From assembly GCF_008801915.1 (NCBI RefSeq), contig NZ_VZOV01000001.1:186001-250000 (forward strand): a DNA stretch of 64,000 nucleotides, given 5' to 3'. The notes under the pieces were generated by a model. That model was given only the letters and a program-made list of their open reading frames with translations, did no database searches and had not been told where the DNA came from. Both the position numbers and the translations under genes were made by a program. Shown one piece after another: positions 35,738 through 44,677 of this stretch. The DNA comes from Cupriavidus gilardii (lineage in GTDB: Bacteria > Pseudomonadota > Gammaproteobacteria > Burkholderiales > Burkholderiaceae). Positions within the stretch are counted from its first letter, which is position 1. Each line of letters begins with the position of its first letter.

Positions 35738-36334
35738 CTAGGCGGTACGTTTGCCGCGCGTAACCAGCGACTGGAAGGCGCGGCGCGCCATCGCCTGCGC
35801 GTCGGCCCGCCCGAGCATCTTCAGCGATTGCTGGAAGGCCATCACGATGCCCGCCATCTCGAAGGCAATCTGGCGCGGTTCTTCATCCGCCCCCAGGCTG
35901 CCGTCCTGGATCGCGTCGGCCGCCACGCGGACCACGATGCCGTTCCAGTCCTTCAGCGCGCGGACCAGCATGTCGCGGATCACGCCGGGCCGGTCCCGAT
36001 ATTCCTGGCCCAGCGCCATGAACAGGCAGCGGCCGCCGGAGTCGGTGCTGCCGATCCATTCGAGCTGTCCTTCGAACAGCGCGCGCAAGCGGGGCACGCC
36101 GCGCGGCTGGCGTAGCGCCGGCTGCACCACCATCGCCGTGAAGCGCTCGATCGCCAGTTCCAGCACTGCCTGCTGCAGCGCCTCCTTCGACTTGAAGTGC
36201 GCGTACAGGCCGCTCTTGGACATGTCCGTGCTGGCGGCCAGTTCGGCAAGCGACAGCTGCTCGAATCCGATCCGCGTGGCGGTGTCGAATGCCTGAGCGA
36301 TGATTGCGCTGCGCGTCAACTGGCCTTTTTGCAT
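35738..36334 (-). CDS. TetR-family repressor
   Basis: A 198-residue TetR regulator: the helix-turn-helix at residues about 10-55 (LSLAELAASTDMSKSGLYAHFKSKEALQQAV) is canonical, followed by a helical ligand domain of the TetR_C type. It shares an operator with the upstream hydrolase gene and with its own promoter, so it represses both. Its ATG lies only seven bases after a good -10 element, which makes its mRNA practically leaderless. Confidence 0.9.
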   Translation of the reverse strand: MQKGQLTRSAIIAQAFDTATRIGFEQLSLAELAASTDMSKSGLYAHFKSKEALQQAVLELAIERFTAMVVQPALRQPRGVPRLRALFEGQLEWIGSTDSGGRCLFMALGQEYRDRPGVIRDMLVRALKDWNGIVVRVAADAIQDGSLGADEEPRQIAFEMAGIVMAFQQSLKMLGRADAQAMARRAFQSLVTRGKRTA

Positions 36335-36341
36335 GCTCGGA

Positions 36342-36369
36342 AGAATAGCACGACCGGTCGGTCTGTCAA
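36342..36369 (-). promoter_or_regulatory. tetR promoter with embedded operator
   Basis: On the minus strand: TTGACA (-35), a 16-base spacer, TATTCT (-10). The 19-base operator TAGCACGACCGGTCGGTCT spans the spacer, so binding would block RNA polymerase directly. The predicted transcription start falls at or next to the ATG at 36334. Confidence 0.75.
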
Positions 36370-36583
36370 ACCGAACTTGGCGCTAACGAGGTCGATTCGC
36401 TATTGTGGAAGCACGGGCACTTCAAAGGGCCCGATATCGAGACGGCAGGGGCTGGAGGAAAGCCAACCGGCACAAATCGTGAAATCTGTAAAAGTGTTTC
36501 CCTGATTACATACGGAACGCGAGGTGTGCTCTATACTCGAATGCACGTCCGCGCACTTTCTTTTTTGGTGACTGGAGACCGAT

Positions 36584-36985
36584 ATGAACAGTACAGCCGT
36601 GCCACGAGGCGCTAGCGAACCGTTCCGGCAACTGCGGGCGTTGCGCCGAGCGCGCAAGCTCAAGCAGGAGGACGTCGCCCGCAAGGCCGGGATTTCCCGG
36701 GAGGCGTATCTGCGTGCGGAGTCGGGCCAGGCCGATCCGCGTATGAGCACCTTCCTGGCCGCCTGCGAGGCGCTCGGTCTGGAGGTGGTGCTTGCCCCCC
36801 AGCATCTGGCGCAGGACGTCAATGCCTTCATCGCCAGCCGCAACGGCGGCGTGACCGCCGCCTCGATGGCCGGTCCGGCCGGCGGCGCGTCGGCGTCCTC
36901 GGCTTCGTCCGCCTCCTCGGGCGGCGGCACGTCCGGCGCGGGTGGCATGGGCTCCCCGCAGGGCGAAGGCCAGAAGCCCGTCTGA
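36584..36985 (+). CDS. XRE-family DNA-binding protein
   Basis: A 133-residue protein with GGAGA before ATG 36584. Residues about 13-70 are an XRE helix-turn-helix (QLRALRRARKLKQEDVARKAGISREAYLRAESG, split over five helices). The last 40 residues are a Ser/Gly/Ala-rich, probably disordered tail. A TATACT -10-like element lies about 50 bases upstream. It could be a solitary regulator or the antitoxin-like half of a lost pair; no toxin gene is nearby. Confidence 0.8.
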   Translation: MNSTAVPRGASEPFRQLRALRRARKLKQEDVARKAGISREAYLRAESGQADPRMSTFLAACEALGLEVVLAPQHLAQDVNAFIASRNGGVTAASMAGPAGGASASSASSASSGGGTSGAGGMGSPQGEGQKPV

Positions 36986-37002
36986 TCCTGTCATTGTTTC
37001 CT

Positions 37003-37034
37003 CGGCGGCCGGCGTTTGTCCGGCCGCTGGTTTT
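37003..37034 (+). terminator. Rho-independent terminator after the XRE gene
   Basis: GCGGCCGG and CCGGCCGC pair over the loop CGTTTGT, followed by TGGTTTT. The stem is a perfect 8 bp. Confidence 0.7.
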
Positions 37035-37404
37035 GGCACCGCGCGGCCTCAGACCGCGTCCGGCGTGACCCGGCTCGTTCGTCGGGACGACGCCCGCCTT
37101 CCTCTCCCTCCTTTTTCCGCACCTTCCCTGCCTGACGGGCGACGCTGGGCGCACCTCGCCGTGTTGCCACGGGCCGATGTCTTCTTTCCATGCCCGTTCA
37201 CCGTCCGGCTCAAGGCCGGTTCGGATTGACACGCTGCGTGCCGCTGATTACGATTCGGTAAATTCATTTCTCAATACGTAATTCCAGGCGGCGGTGTACC
37301 AGCCGGAACGCCGGGCGGCCTATGCTGGAAAAGGCCCGCCGGAGGCGCGCCGCGGCGGAACCCAGGCAGCACAACGAGCAGACCAGCAGAACGGAGACGA
37401 GCCC
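37035..37404. other. Intergenic region before the homogentisate operon
   Basis: 370 bases without a convincing gene. The part 37225-37290 is clearly AT-richer than its surroundings (GATTACGATTCGGTAAATTC and neighbours) and is the likely promoter for the downstream metallo-beta-lactamase-fold/hydroxylase/hmgA/fahA run. I see no repeated operator. Confidence 0.5.
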
Positions 37405-38364
37405 ATGTCCAAAGCCTTTGCGTCGCAAGCCGACCTCGAAGCAAAGCAGGTCACCTTCACCAGGCTGTCCGACAACGCCTACGCCTATACCGCCGAGGGC
37501 GATCCGAATTCCGGTGTGGTGATCGGCGACGACAGCGTGCTGATCGTCGATACCACCGCCACGCCGGCGATGGCGCAGGATCTGATCGCGCGCATCCGCA
37601 CCGTGACAGACAAGCCGATCAAGCACGTGGTGCTGTCGCACTACCACGCGGTGCGCGTGCTGGGTGCGTCGGCCTATTTCAGCGAAGGCGCGCAGAACGT
37701 GATCGCGAGCCGCGGCACCTACGAGATGATCGTCGAGCGCGGCGAGGCGGACATGAAGTCCGAGATCGAGCGTTTTCCGCGGCTGTTCGCCGGCGTGGAG
37801 ACCGTGCCGGGCCTGACGTGGCCGAACCTGGTGTTCGAGCGCGAGCTGACGCTGTTCCTCGGCAAGCTCGAGGTCAGGATCCTGCATCTCGGTCCCGGCC
37901 ATACCAAGGGCGATACCGTCGTGTGGATCCCGTCGCAGAAGATCCTGTTCTCCGGCGACCTGGTCGAGTACGACGCGGCCTGCTATTGCGGCGACGCGCA
38001 GCTGGAGGAATGGCCGGCGACGCTCGACGCGCTGCGCGCGCTGCAGCCGCAGGCGCTGGTGCCGGGACGCGGACCTGCGCTGACCACGCCGGAACAGGTC
38101 GACAAGGGCCTCGCCTACACGCGCGATTTCGTCAGCACGCTGCTGCAGCGCGGCCGCGAGGCGGTGGCGCAGAAGCTGGACCTGAAGGGCGCGATGGCGC
38201 ATACGCGCGCGGCGATGGATCCGAAGTTCGGCCACGTCTTCATCTACGAGCATTGCCTGCCGTTCGACGTGGCGCGCGCCTATGACGAGGCCAGTGGCAT
38301 CAAGCATCCGCGCATCTGGACCGCCGAGCGCGACAAGGAAATGTGGGCCGCGCTGCAGGACTGA
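37405..38364 (+). CDS. Metallo-beta-lactamase-fold protein with altered metal ligands
   Basis: A 319-residue MBL-fold protein, start ATG 37405 with GGAGA upstream. The usual first motif HxHxDH appears as HYHAVR: the two histidines stay, but Asp and the third His are replaced. The later ligand His in GPGHTKGD and Asp in FSGDLVE are kept, while the last His (PGHG in relatives) is Arg in PGRGPAL. So it can hold at most an incomplete site and may bind one metal or act differently. It heads a run of four same-strand genes ending in hmgA and fahA, so a role in aromatic breakdown, perhaps on an intermediate lactone or thioester, is likely. Confidence 0.82.
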   Translation: MSKAFASQADLEAKQVTFTRLSDNAYAYTAEGDPNSGVVIGDDSVLIVDTTATPAMAQDLIARIRTVTDKPIKHVVLSHYHAVRVLGASAYFSEGAQNVIASRGTYEMIVERGEADMKSEIERFPRLFAGVETVPGLTWPNLVFERELTLFLGKLEVRILHLGPGHTKGDTVVWIPSQKILFSGDLVEYDAACYCGDAQLEEWPATLDALRALQPQALVPGRGPALTTPEQVDKGLAYTRDFVSTLLQRGREAVAQKLDLKGAMAHTRAAMDPKFGHVFIYEHCLPFDVARAYDEASGIKHPRIWTAERDKEMWAALQD

Positions 38365-38428
38365 AGGCGCGGCATGCTGGCCGCCGCAGTCCGCGGGACA
38401 GCGGGCGCGACGGCCGGAGGGAGACGAC

Positions 38429-40453
38429 ATGGAAACCACAGCTGAGGAAACCACGGCCGAGGCAGGCGACAACTACCAGGCCCGCACCTTCGCCTACCGG
38501 CGCTGCGCCGAGCAGCAGCCGGACGCGCGGCCCGCGGTACGGCCGGTGGTCGTGATCGGGGCCGGTCCGGTCGGCCTCGCCACGGCGATCGACCTGGCGC
38601 AGCAGCAGGTGCCGGTGGTGCTGCTCGATGACGACTGCACGCTGGCCAGCGGTTCGCGCGCGATCTGCTTCGCCAAGCGCACGCTCGATATTTTCGATCG
38701 CCTCGGCTGCGGCGAGCGGCTGGTCGACAAGGGGGTGCGCTGGCACGTCGGCCGCGTGTTACTCGACCAGGAGCAGGTCTACAGCTTCGATCTGCTGCCG
38801 GAGAGCGGTCACCATCGTCCTGCCTTCATCAACCTGCAGCAGTACTACGTCGAGGGCTATCTCGTCGATCGGGCCGCCGAACTGGAAGGACTCGAACTGC
38901 GCTGGCGTCATGGCGTCAGCGGGCTGCGCCAGCAGGAAGATCATGTCGTGCTGACGGTGTCGACGCCGGATGGCGACTACACGCTGCCGGCACGCTACGT
39001 GGTGGTGGCGGACGGCGCGCGCAGTCCCGTGCGCCAGCTGATGGGGCTGCAAAGCCAGGGCCGGACCTTCCGCGACCGCTTCCTGATCGCCGATGTGAAG
39101 ATGGCCGCCGGCTTCCCGGCCGAGCGCTGGTTCTGGTTCGATCCGCCGTTCAACCGCAACCAGTCGGTGCTGCTGCATCGGCAGCCGGACAATATCTGGC
39201 GCATCGATTTCCAGCTGGGCTGGGATGCCGATCCCGAACAGGAGCGTCAGCCCGAACGCGTGCTGGCGCGGCTGCGCGCGCTGCTCGGGCCCGACGCGCA
39301 GTTCGAGCTCGAATGGGTCAGCGTCTACACCTTCTCGTGCCAGCGCATGGAGCGCTTCCGCCACGGCCGTGTGCTGTTCGCCGGCGACGCCGCGCATCGC
39401 GTGTCGCCGTTCGGCGCGCGCGGCGCCAACAGCGGCGTGCAGGACGCGGAGAACCTGGCGTGGAAGCTGCGGCTGGTGCTGGAAGGGCGGGCGCCCGACG
39501 CGCTGCTCGACACCTATGCCAGCGAGCGCGAATACGCGGCCGACGAGAACATCCTGCATTCGACGCGCTCGACCGATTTCATCACGCCGAAGAGCGCCAC
39601 CAGCCGCGTGTTTCGCGACAGCGTGCTGCGGCTCGCCCGTCAGCATCCGTTCGCGCGCCAACTGGTCAACAGCGGCCGGTTGTCGACGCCGACCGTGCTG
39701 GCGCCTTCGCCGCTGAACACGTCGGACAGCGCGCCGTTCGCCGGCGCGATGGTGCCCGGCGCGGTCTGCGCCGATGCACCGGTGCGCGTGGTCGGCGACA
39801 AGGGGCAGCGCGAGAGCTGGCTGCTGCCGCATCTGGGCAACGGCTTTACCGCGCTGGTGTTCGCCGATGCGCAGGGCCTGTCGTCCGCGGCGCGCACGGC
39901 GCTCGAACAATTGAGCGCCGCGCCGGTGCCGGTGAAAGTGGTTTGCATGATGCCACCGACGCCATCGGCGCAGCCCACGCCCACGCTGCCGCGCGGCGCG
40001 GTCGTGCTCGAAGACGTCGAAGGCCTGGCCGTGCGCCGCTACGACGGCCAGCCCGGCACCTGCTATCTGCTGCGCCCGGACCAGCATGTCTGCGCACGCT
40101 GGCGCGAGGTCGACCACGACGCGCTGCTGGCCGCGCTGCGCCGCGCGCTCGGCATGATCGACGTGCAGTGGCGCGCGGCCCCGGCCGAGCCGCAGCCGCA
40201 GCACGCGCGGCTCGTCACCGAACCGAATCTCGCGCAGCCGGACGACGTCTACGAGTCGCTGCTCGAGATGCATCGCGATCTGAGCGATGCGCAAAGCCAG
40301 GCCGCCAACGCGCAGCTGATCCTGCTGCTGGCCAACCATATCGGCGACACCGCGGTACTGCGGCAAGCGATGGCGCTGGCGCGCGCCGCGGTGCCACCCG
40401 CGGTGCCGGGGCCGCAAGCGGACGCCGCCGTGCCGATTCCGGTTCCGGCGTAA
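38429..40453 (+). CDS. FAD-dependent aromatic hydroxylase (class A flavoprotein monooxygenase)
   Basis: A 674-residue flavoprotein. The FAD/NADPH-binding motifs are visible: [18 protein letters not shown] (GxGxxG, residues about 40-57), the DG motif in [13 protein letters not shown], and [19 protein letters not shown] near residue 315. The C-terminal 150 residues are a thioredoxin-like tail, as in MhpA and phenol hydroxylases. Start ATG 38429 has GGAGGGAG upstream. Standing before hmgA/fahA, it probably hydroxylates a monohydroxy-phenylacetate or similar to give homogentisate. MhpA (3-hydroxyphenylpropionate hydroxylase) is the closest known layout but lacks its meta-cleavage partners here. 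Confidence 0.85.
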   Translation: METTAEETTAEAGDNYQARTFAYRRCAEQQPDARPAVRPVVVIGAGPVGLATAIDLAQQQVPVVLLDDDCTLASGSRAICFAKRTLDIFDRLGCGERLVDKGVRWHVGRVLLDQEQVYSFDLLPESGHHRPAFINLQQYYVEGYLVDRAAELEGLELRWRHGVSGLRQQEDHVVLTVSTPDGDYTLPARYVVVADGARSPVRQLMGLQSQGRTFRDRFLIADVKMAAGFPAERWFWFDPPFNRNQSVLLHRQPDNIWRIDFQLGWDADPEQERQPERVLARLRALLGPDAQFELEWVSVYTFSCQRMERFRHGRVLFAGDAAHRVSPFGARGANSGVQDAENLAWKLRLVLEGRAPDALLDTYASEREYAADENILHSTRSTDFITPKSATSRVFRDSVLRLARQHPFARQLVNSGRLSTPTVLAPSPLNTSDSAPFAGAMVPGAVCADAPVRVVGDKGQRESWLLPHLGNGFTALVFADAQGLSSAARTALEQLSAAPVPVKVVCMMPPTPSAQPTPTLPRGAVVLEDVEGLAVRRYDGQPGTCYLLRPDQHVCARWREVDHDALLAALRRALGMIDVQWRAAPAEPQPQHARLVTEPNLAQPDDVYESLLEMHRDLSDAQSQAANAQLILLLANHIGDTAVLRQAMALARAAVPPAVPGPQADAAVPIPVPA

Positions 40454-40514
40454 GCCGATCCATCAAGCCGATTTTTTTTCCGAGAACCCTTCCCGAACCT
40501 CTGTCAGGACCACC

Positions 40515-41843
40515 ATGACTCAAGCACTACGCCAAGACACCGACACCGGCGCGCTGCGCTACCAGTCCGGCTTCGCCAACGAATTCGCCACCGAAGCGCT
40601 GCCGGGCGCGCTGCCGGTCGGACAGAATTCGCCGCAGCGCGCGCCGTACGGCCTGTACGCCGAGCAGCTGTCGGGCACCGCCTTCACCGCGCCGCGCGCG
40701 CACAACCGCCGCTCGTGGCTGTACCGGATCCGCCCGGCGGCGGTGCACGAGTCCTTCGTCAAGATCGAGCAATCGCGAATCGTCAGCCGCTTCGACGAGG
40801 TGGCGCCGTCGCCGAACCAGATGCGCTGGAGCCCGCTGCCGATGCCGGACGCACCGACCGACTTTATCGACGGCATCGTCACGATGGGCGGCAACGGCGG
40901 CCCCGACGCGATGGTCGGCTGCGGCATCCACCTGTACCTGGCCAACCGCTCGATGCAGGGCCGCTTCTTCTACAACGCCGACGGCGAGATGCTGATCGTG
41001 CCGCAGCAGGGCCGGCTGCGCCTGGCCACCGAACTGGGCGTGCTCGAGGTCGAGCCGCAGGAGATCGCGGTGGTGCCGCGCGGCGTGCGCTTCCGCGTCG
41101 AGCTGCTCGACGGCGAGGCGCGCGGCTATATCTGCGAGAACTACGGCGCGCTGCTGAAGCTGCCCGACCTCGGCGTGATCGGCTCGAATGGCCTGGCCAA
41201 TCCGCGCGACTTCCAGACGCCGGTGGCCTGGTACGAGGACGTCGAGGGCGACTTCGAGCTGGTGGCCAAGTTCCAGGGCAATCTGTGGCGCGCGAAGATC
41301 GGCCATTCGCCGCTGGACGTGGTGGCCTGGCATGGCAACTACGCGCCGTACAAATACGATCTGCGCCGCTTCAACACGATCGGCTCGATCAGCTTCGACC
41401 ATCCGGACCCGTCGATCTTCCTGGTGCTGCACAGCCCGTCCGATACCGAGGGCGTCGACAACATCGACTTCGTGATCTTCGGCCCGCGCTGGCTGGCGAT
41501 GGAGCACTCGTTCCGCCCGCCCTGGTTCCACCGCAATATCGCCAGCGAATTCATGGGGCTGATCGAAGGCGTCTACGACGCCAAGGCCGAAGGCTTCGCT
41601 CCGGGTGGCGCCAGCCTGCACAACTGCATGAGCGGTCACGGCCCCGATGCCGAGACCTTCGCGCGCGCCAGCGAGGCGGACACCACCAGGCCGCACCGCA
41701 TCTCCGACACGATGGCGTTCATGTTCGAGACGCCGACGGTGATCCGGCCCACGCGCTTCGCCGCCGAATCGGCCGCGCTGCAGTCCGACTACCAGCACTG
41801 CTGGCAAGGGCTGAAGAAGCATTTCAACCCGAACGTGCGCTGA
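40515..41843 (+). CDS. hmgA: Homogentisate 1,2-dioxygenase
   Basis: A 442-residue cupin dioxygenase that opens the ring of homogentisate with Fe(II) and O2 to maleylacetoacetate. The N-terminal [19 protein letters not shown] and the central [14 protein letters not shown] are family signatures. The Fe ligands His, Glu and His are expected in the C-terminal third, where [19 protein letters not shown] fits two of them, and [11 protein letters not shown] follows. Length equals the family's. It lies 61 bases after the hydroxylase gene and 104 bases before fahA. Confidence 0.96.
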   Translation: MTQALRQDTDTGALRYQSGFANEFATEALPGALPVGQNSPQRAPYGLYAEQLSGTAFTAPRAHNRRSWLYRIRPAAVHESFVKIEQSRIVSRFDEVAPSPNQMRWSPLPMPDAPTDFIDGIVTMGGNGGPDAMVGCGIHLYLANRSMQGRFFYNADGEMLIVPQQGRLRLATELGVLEVEPQEIAVVPRGVRFRVELLDGEARGYICENYGALLKLPDLGVIGSNGLANPRDFQTPVAWYEDVEGDFELVAKFQGNLWRAKIGHSPLDVVAWHGNYAPYKYDLRRFNTIGSISFDHPDPSIFLVLHSPSDTEGVDNIDFVIFGPRWLAMEHSFRPPWFHRNIASEFMGLIEGVYDAKAEGFAPGGASLHNCMSGHGPDAETFARASEADTTRPHRISDTMAFMFETPTVIRPTRFAAESAALQSDYQHCWQGLKKHFNPNVR

Positions 41844-41947
41844 TGGCGCGCACCGACGACATACGCCGACGATAACCAACGTACCGCCAGGCAGCGCAAC
41901 GTAGCCAAGGTAGCGCTCCCGGGCGGACAGCCCAACACATAGCATCC

Positions 41948-43228
41948 ATGACCCAAGCCCAATCCTCCCGCAGCTGGATCGAATCGGCCAACGACGCCGC
42001 CACCCATTTCCCGTTGCAGAACCTGCCCTATGGCGTGTTCTCGCACGGCGCGCAGGCGCCGCGCGTCGGTGTCGCGATCGGCGACCGCATCGTCGACCTG
42101 TCGGTGCTGGACGAGGCCGGCCTGCTGCCGGCTGCCGCGCGCGGTACCTTCGCCGCGCCGGTGCTCAACCGCTTCATCGCGCTGGGCCGTCCGGTCTGGC
42201 GCGAGACGCGCCAGCGCATCGCCGAACTGCTGGCGGCCGACACGCCGACGCTGCGCGACGATGCCGCGCTGCGCGAGCGCGCAGTAGTGCCGATGGCCGG
42301 CGCCACGCTGCACCTGCCGGTGCAGATTCCCGGCTACACCGATTTCTATTCGTCGAAGGAGCACGCGACCAACGTGGGCCGCATGTTCCGCGATCCGGAC
42401 AACGCGCTGCTGCCGAACTGGCTCGAAATCCCGATCGGCTACAACGGCCGCGCCAGCTCGGTGGTGGTCAGCGGCACGCCGATCCACCGTCCCAACGGCC
42501 AGATCAAGCTGCCGAACGAGGCGCGCCCGATCTTCGGCACCTGCCGCAAGCTCGACTACGAGCTGGAGATGGGCTTCATCGTCGGCAAGGACTCGGCGCT
42601 GGGCGAGCCGGTGCGCGTCGATCAGGCCGACGACTATCTGTTCGGCATGGTGCTGCTCAACGACTGGAGCGCGCGCGATATCCAGCAGTGGGAATACGTG
42701 CCGCTGGGGCCGTTCAACTCGAAGAGTTTCGGCACCTCGATCTCGCCGTGGGTCGTCACGATGGACGCGCTCGAGCCGTTCCGCCGCGACAACCCGGAGC
42801 AGTCGCCGGAGCCGCTGCCGTATCTGCGCCAGTCGGCGCGCAATGCCTACGACATCGAGCTCGAGGTCGCGCTGCGGCCGCAGGGCGCCGAGCGTGCCGA
42901 GCGGATCAGCCGCACCAACTTCCGCGCGATGTACTGGACGATGGCGCAGCAACTGGCCCACCACACGGTGTCGGGCTGCAATGTGCGCGTTGGCGATCTG
43001 ATGGGCTCGGGCACGATCAGCGGCACCACGCCGGACTCGTACGGCAGCCTGCTGGAACTGACTCGCAACGGCAACGAGCCGCTGAAGCTGGCCGGCGGCG
43101 TGGAGCGCGGTTTCCTGCAGGATGGCGACGAAGTGGTGATGCGCGGCTGGTGCCAGGGCGATGGCTATCGGATCGGCTTCGGCGAGGTCAGCGGCGAGGT
43201 GCTGCCTGCACCGAAGGCCGAGGGCTGA
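41948..43228 (+). CDS. fahA: Fumarylacetoacetase
   Basis: A 426-residue fumarylacetoacetate hydrolase, the last step of homogentisate breakdown, yielding fumarate and acetoacetate. The N-terminal SH3-like domain (NLPYGVFSH) is followed by the catalytic domain with PGYTDFYSSKEHATNVG (catalytic His, metal Asp), Glu ligands in YELEMGFIVG and LLNDWSARDIQQWEYVPLG. Full length. The middle enzyme, maleylacetoacetate isomerase, is absent from this operon and must be elsewhere, or glutathione-independent isomerisation is used. Confidence 0.96.
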   Translation: MTQAQSSRSWIESANDAATHFPLQNLPYGVFSHGAQAPRVGVAIGDRIVDLSVLDEAGLLPAAARGTFAAPVLNRFIALGRPVWRETRQRIAELLAADTPTLRDDAALRERAVVPMAGATLHLPVQIPGYTDFYSSKEHATNVGRMFRDPDNALLPNWLEIPIGYNGRASSVVVSGTPIHRPNGQIKLPNEARPIFGTCRKLDYELEMGFIVGKDSALGEPVRVDQADDYLFGMVLLNDWSARDIQQWEYVPLGPFNSKSFGTSISPWVVTMDALEPFRRDNPEQSPEPLPYLRQSARNAYDIELEVALRPQGAERAERISRTNFRAMYWTMAQQLAHHTVSGCNVRVGDLMGSGTISGTTPDSYGSLLELTRNGNEPLKLAGGVERGFLQDGDEVVMRGWCQGDGYRIGFGEVSGEVLPAPKAEG

Positions 43229-43268
43229 GCGCGCGCGCCTGAAGCGGTTGGCTTGAAAGCCGCGTGGT

Positions 43269-43339
43269 CCCCGCATTCGCGTTCGCGGGGAGCACGGGCA
43301 AGTTGGCGGATGTCTGCGGTCGCCCCCGCGCTGGCGGGG
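43269..43339. repeat. REP-like GC hairpin pair after fahA
   Basis: CCCCGCATTCGC/GTTCGCGGGG (43269-43290) and CCCCGC-GCTG-GCGGGG (43324-43339) form two hairpins between the convergent fahA and aryl-polyene genes. They belong to the same class as the element at 26368-26442. Confidence 0.7.
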
Positions 43340-43391
43340 CTCAGCGACTTTCACCAGCCGCCGGGAAGGCGCCGCGCGGTTCGAGCCGGAC

Positions 43392-43883
43392 TCAGCCGCC
43401 CGGCGTGGCGTCCAGCACCACCGCCGCGCGGCCCGTCAGCAGCACGGCGCCGCCGCCCTGCAGCGCGAATTCATAGAGCACCTGGCGCTCGTCGCCGCCG
43501 ATCCGCTCGGCCTCGATCGTCAGCGGTCCCGCCACGGTATCGAGCCGCCCGGCGTGGAGCTCGACCTTGCGCACGCTGGCCAGATAGCCGACGCGCGGCG
43601 TGGCCGCGGAGCCGGACGTCAGCAGCGCGCCGTGCACGGCCATCGCCTGCGCGGCATATTCGATACCGCACAGCGCGGCGAGCCGTCCTTCGGCACGCAG
43701 CGGATGATCGGGCGACGCATGGTCGTTCGCCTCGCAGCGGATGCGCATCGCATTCCAGTCGACCACCCGGTCGAGCAGGCACATCGCGCCGCGATGCGGG
43801 ATATGGGCGGCGATCCAGTCGCGGCCCGCCGGCGCGCCGGGCGGCATGCCGGTTGCCGAGGCGGCGACGTCGCTCACCGCCAT
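43392..43883 (-). CDS. 3-hydroxyacyl-ACP dehydratase-like hot-dog protein (ApeP-like)
   Basis: A 163-residue hot-dog fold protein starting at ATG 43883 inside the 3' end of the preceding gene. It begins, after a short leader, with WIAAHIPHRGAMCLLDRVV, where HRGAMCLLD is the dehydratase helix motif and His is the catalytic residue. In aryl-polyene (APE) clusters a protein of this type, ApeP, acts with ApeI to dehydrate the growing polyene. It is the last gene of the minus-strand operon. Confidence 0.8.
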   Translation of the reverse strand: MAVSDVAASATGMPPGAPAGRDWIAAHIPHRGAMCLLDRVVDWNAMRIRCEANDHASPDHPLRAEGRLAALCGIEYAAQAMAVHGALLTSGSAATPRVGYLASVRKVELHAGRLDTVAGPLTIEAERIGGDERQVLYEFALQGGGAVLLTGRAAVVLDATPGG

Positions 43884-44677
43884 GGCGCGACCTCGACGCG
43901 CAACCGCAGCGGTTCCAGATAATCGAGCACCGGGGCAGCATCGTCGCCCCGCGCCAGCGTTTGCAGCAAGGGCAGGGCGCGTGCGGCCGGGATCGCGGCG
44001 CGCAGGCCTTCCAGCGCGCCATCGGCCATCGCCGTCGGCGCATCGCCGTCGATCGCCAGCGAGGGCCGCAGGCTGGCGAGCGTCGCCGGACCCGGCTCGG
44101 CCGTCAGCACCAACGCGAGCCCGAATGCATCGGGAATCGGCCGCGCACTGCGCAGCGGCTCGGGATAGTCGGTGTCGTAGGCGATCAGCACGCAGGGCGC
44201 GCCGGTCGCCAGCACCTGGCTGCAGGCATCGAGCAGGCCCGCGGCGAAGCTGCCGTCGTGCGCGCACATCGCGTTGGACGGCGCCATCGCGCCGGTGGCG
44301 ATGCTCCAGTAGCCGGCCGGCGCGTTGTGCACCGAGTTGTGGAAGCGGGTCGGCGAGATCAGCGGGTCCTCGCCCGCCAGCGATTCGCAGATCGCGTGGT
44401 AGTTGTGGCCGTCGGCCCCCGAGGCGCTGAACACGGTCGCCAGCGTGGCGGCATCGCGCCCGCTGGCGGCGATGGCCTGCCCGCCGACCGCCAGCGCCAG
44501 CTTGACCGCCGGGCCGGTGCGCCGGCGCTCGGCCGGCGGCAGCCCTGCCGGCGCGGGCAATGCCGTCGCGGCATGCAAATAGGGGACCTCCCCGCGCAGC
44601 ACCGCGGCGCCTTGCTGCCAGTCCGACAGTCCCGGGCCGAGCAGGCCGATTCCTTCGATGAACACCGGCGCCGTCAT
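43874..44677 (-). CDS. Beta-ketoacyl synthase chain-length-factor-like protein (ApeC-like)
   Basis: A 267-residue protein matching the N-terminal half of ketosynthases of the type called chain length factor in APE clusters. SASGADGHNYHAICESLAG and RFHNSVHNAPAGYWSIATG are conserved in ApeC-like proteins. No catalytic Cys-His-His set is present, consistent with a partner that shapes the cavity of the ApeO-like ketosynthase encoded just upstream, with a 4-base overlap (ATGA). Confidence 0.8.
   Translation of the reverse strand: MTAPVFIEGIGLLGPGLSDWQQGAAVLRGEVPYLHAATALPAPAGLPPAERRRTGPAVKLALAVGGQAIAASGRDAATLATVFSASGADGHNYHAICESLAGEDPLISPTRFHNSVHNAPAGYWSIATGAMAPSNAMCAHDGSFAAGLLDACSQVLATGAPCVLIAYDTDYPEPLRSARPIPDAFGLALVLTAEPGPATLASLRPSLAIDGDAPTAMADGALEGLRAAIPAARALPLLQTLARGDDAAPVLDYLEPLRLRVEVAPWR

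Noticed and set aside
36500-36520. TGATTACATACGG as a seventh GntR site before the XRE gene
   Set aside because: The central ATATC part is missing, so the match depends on a four- to five-base gap.
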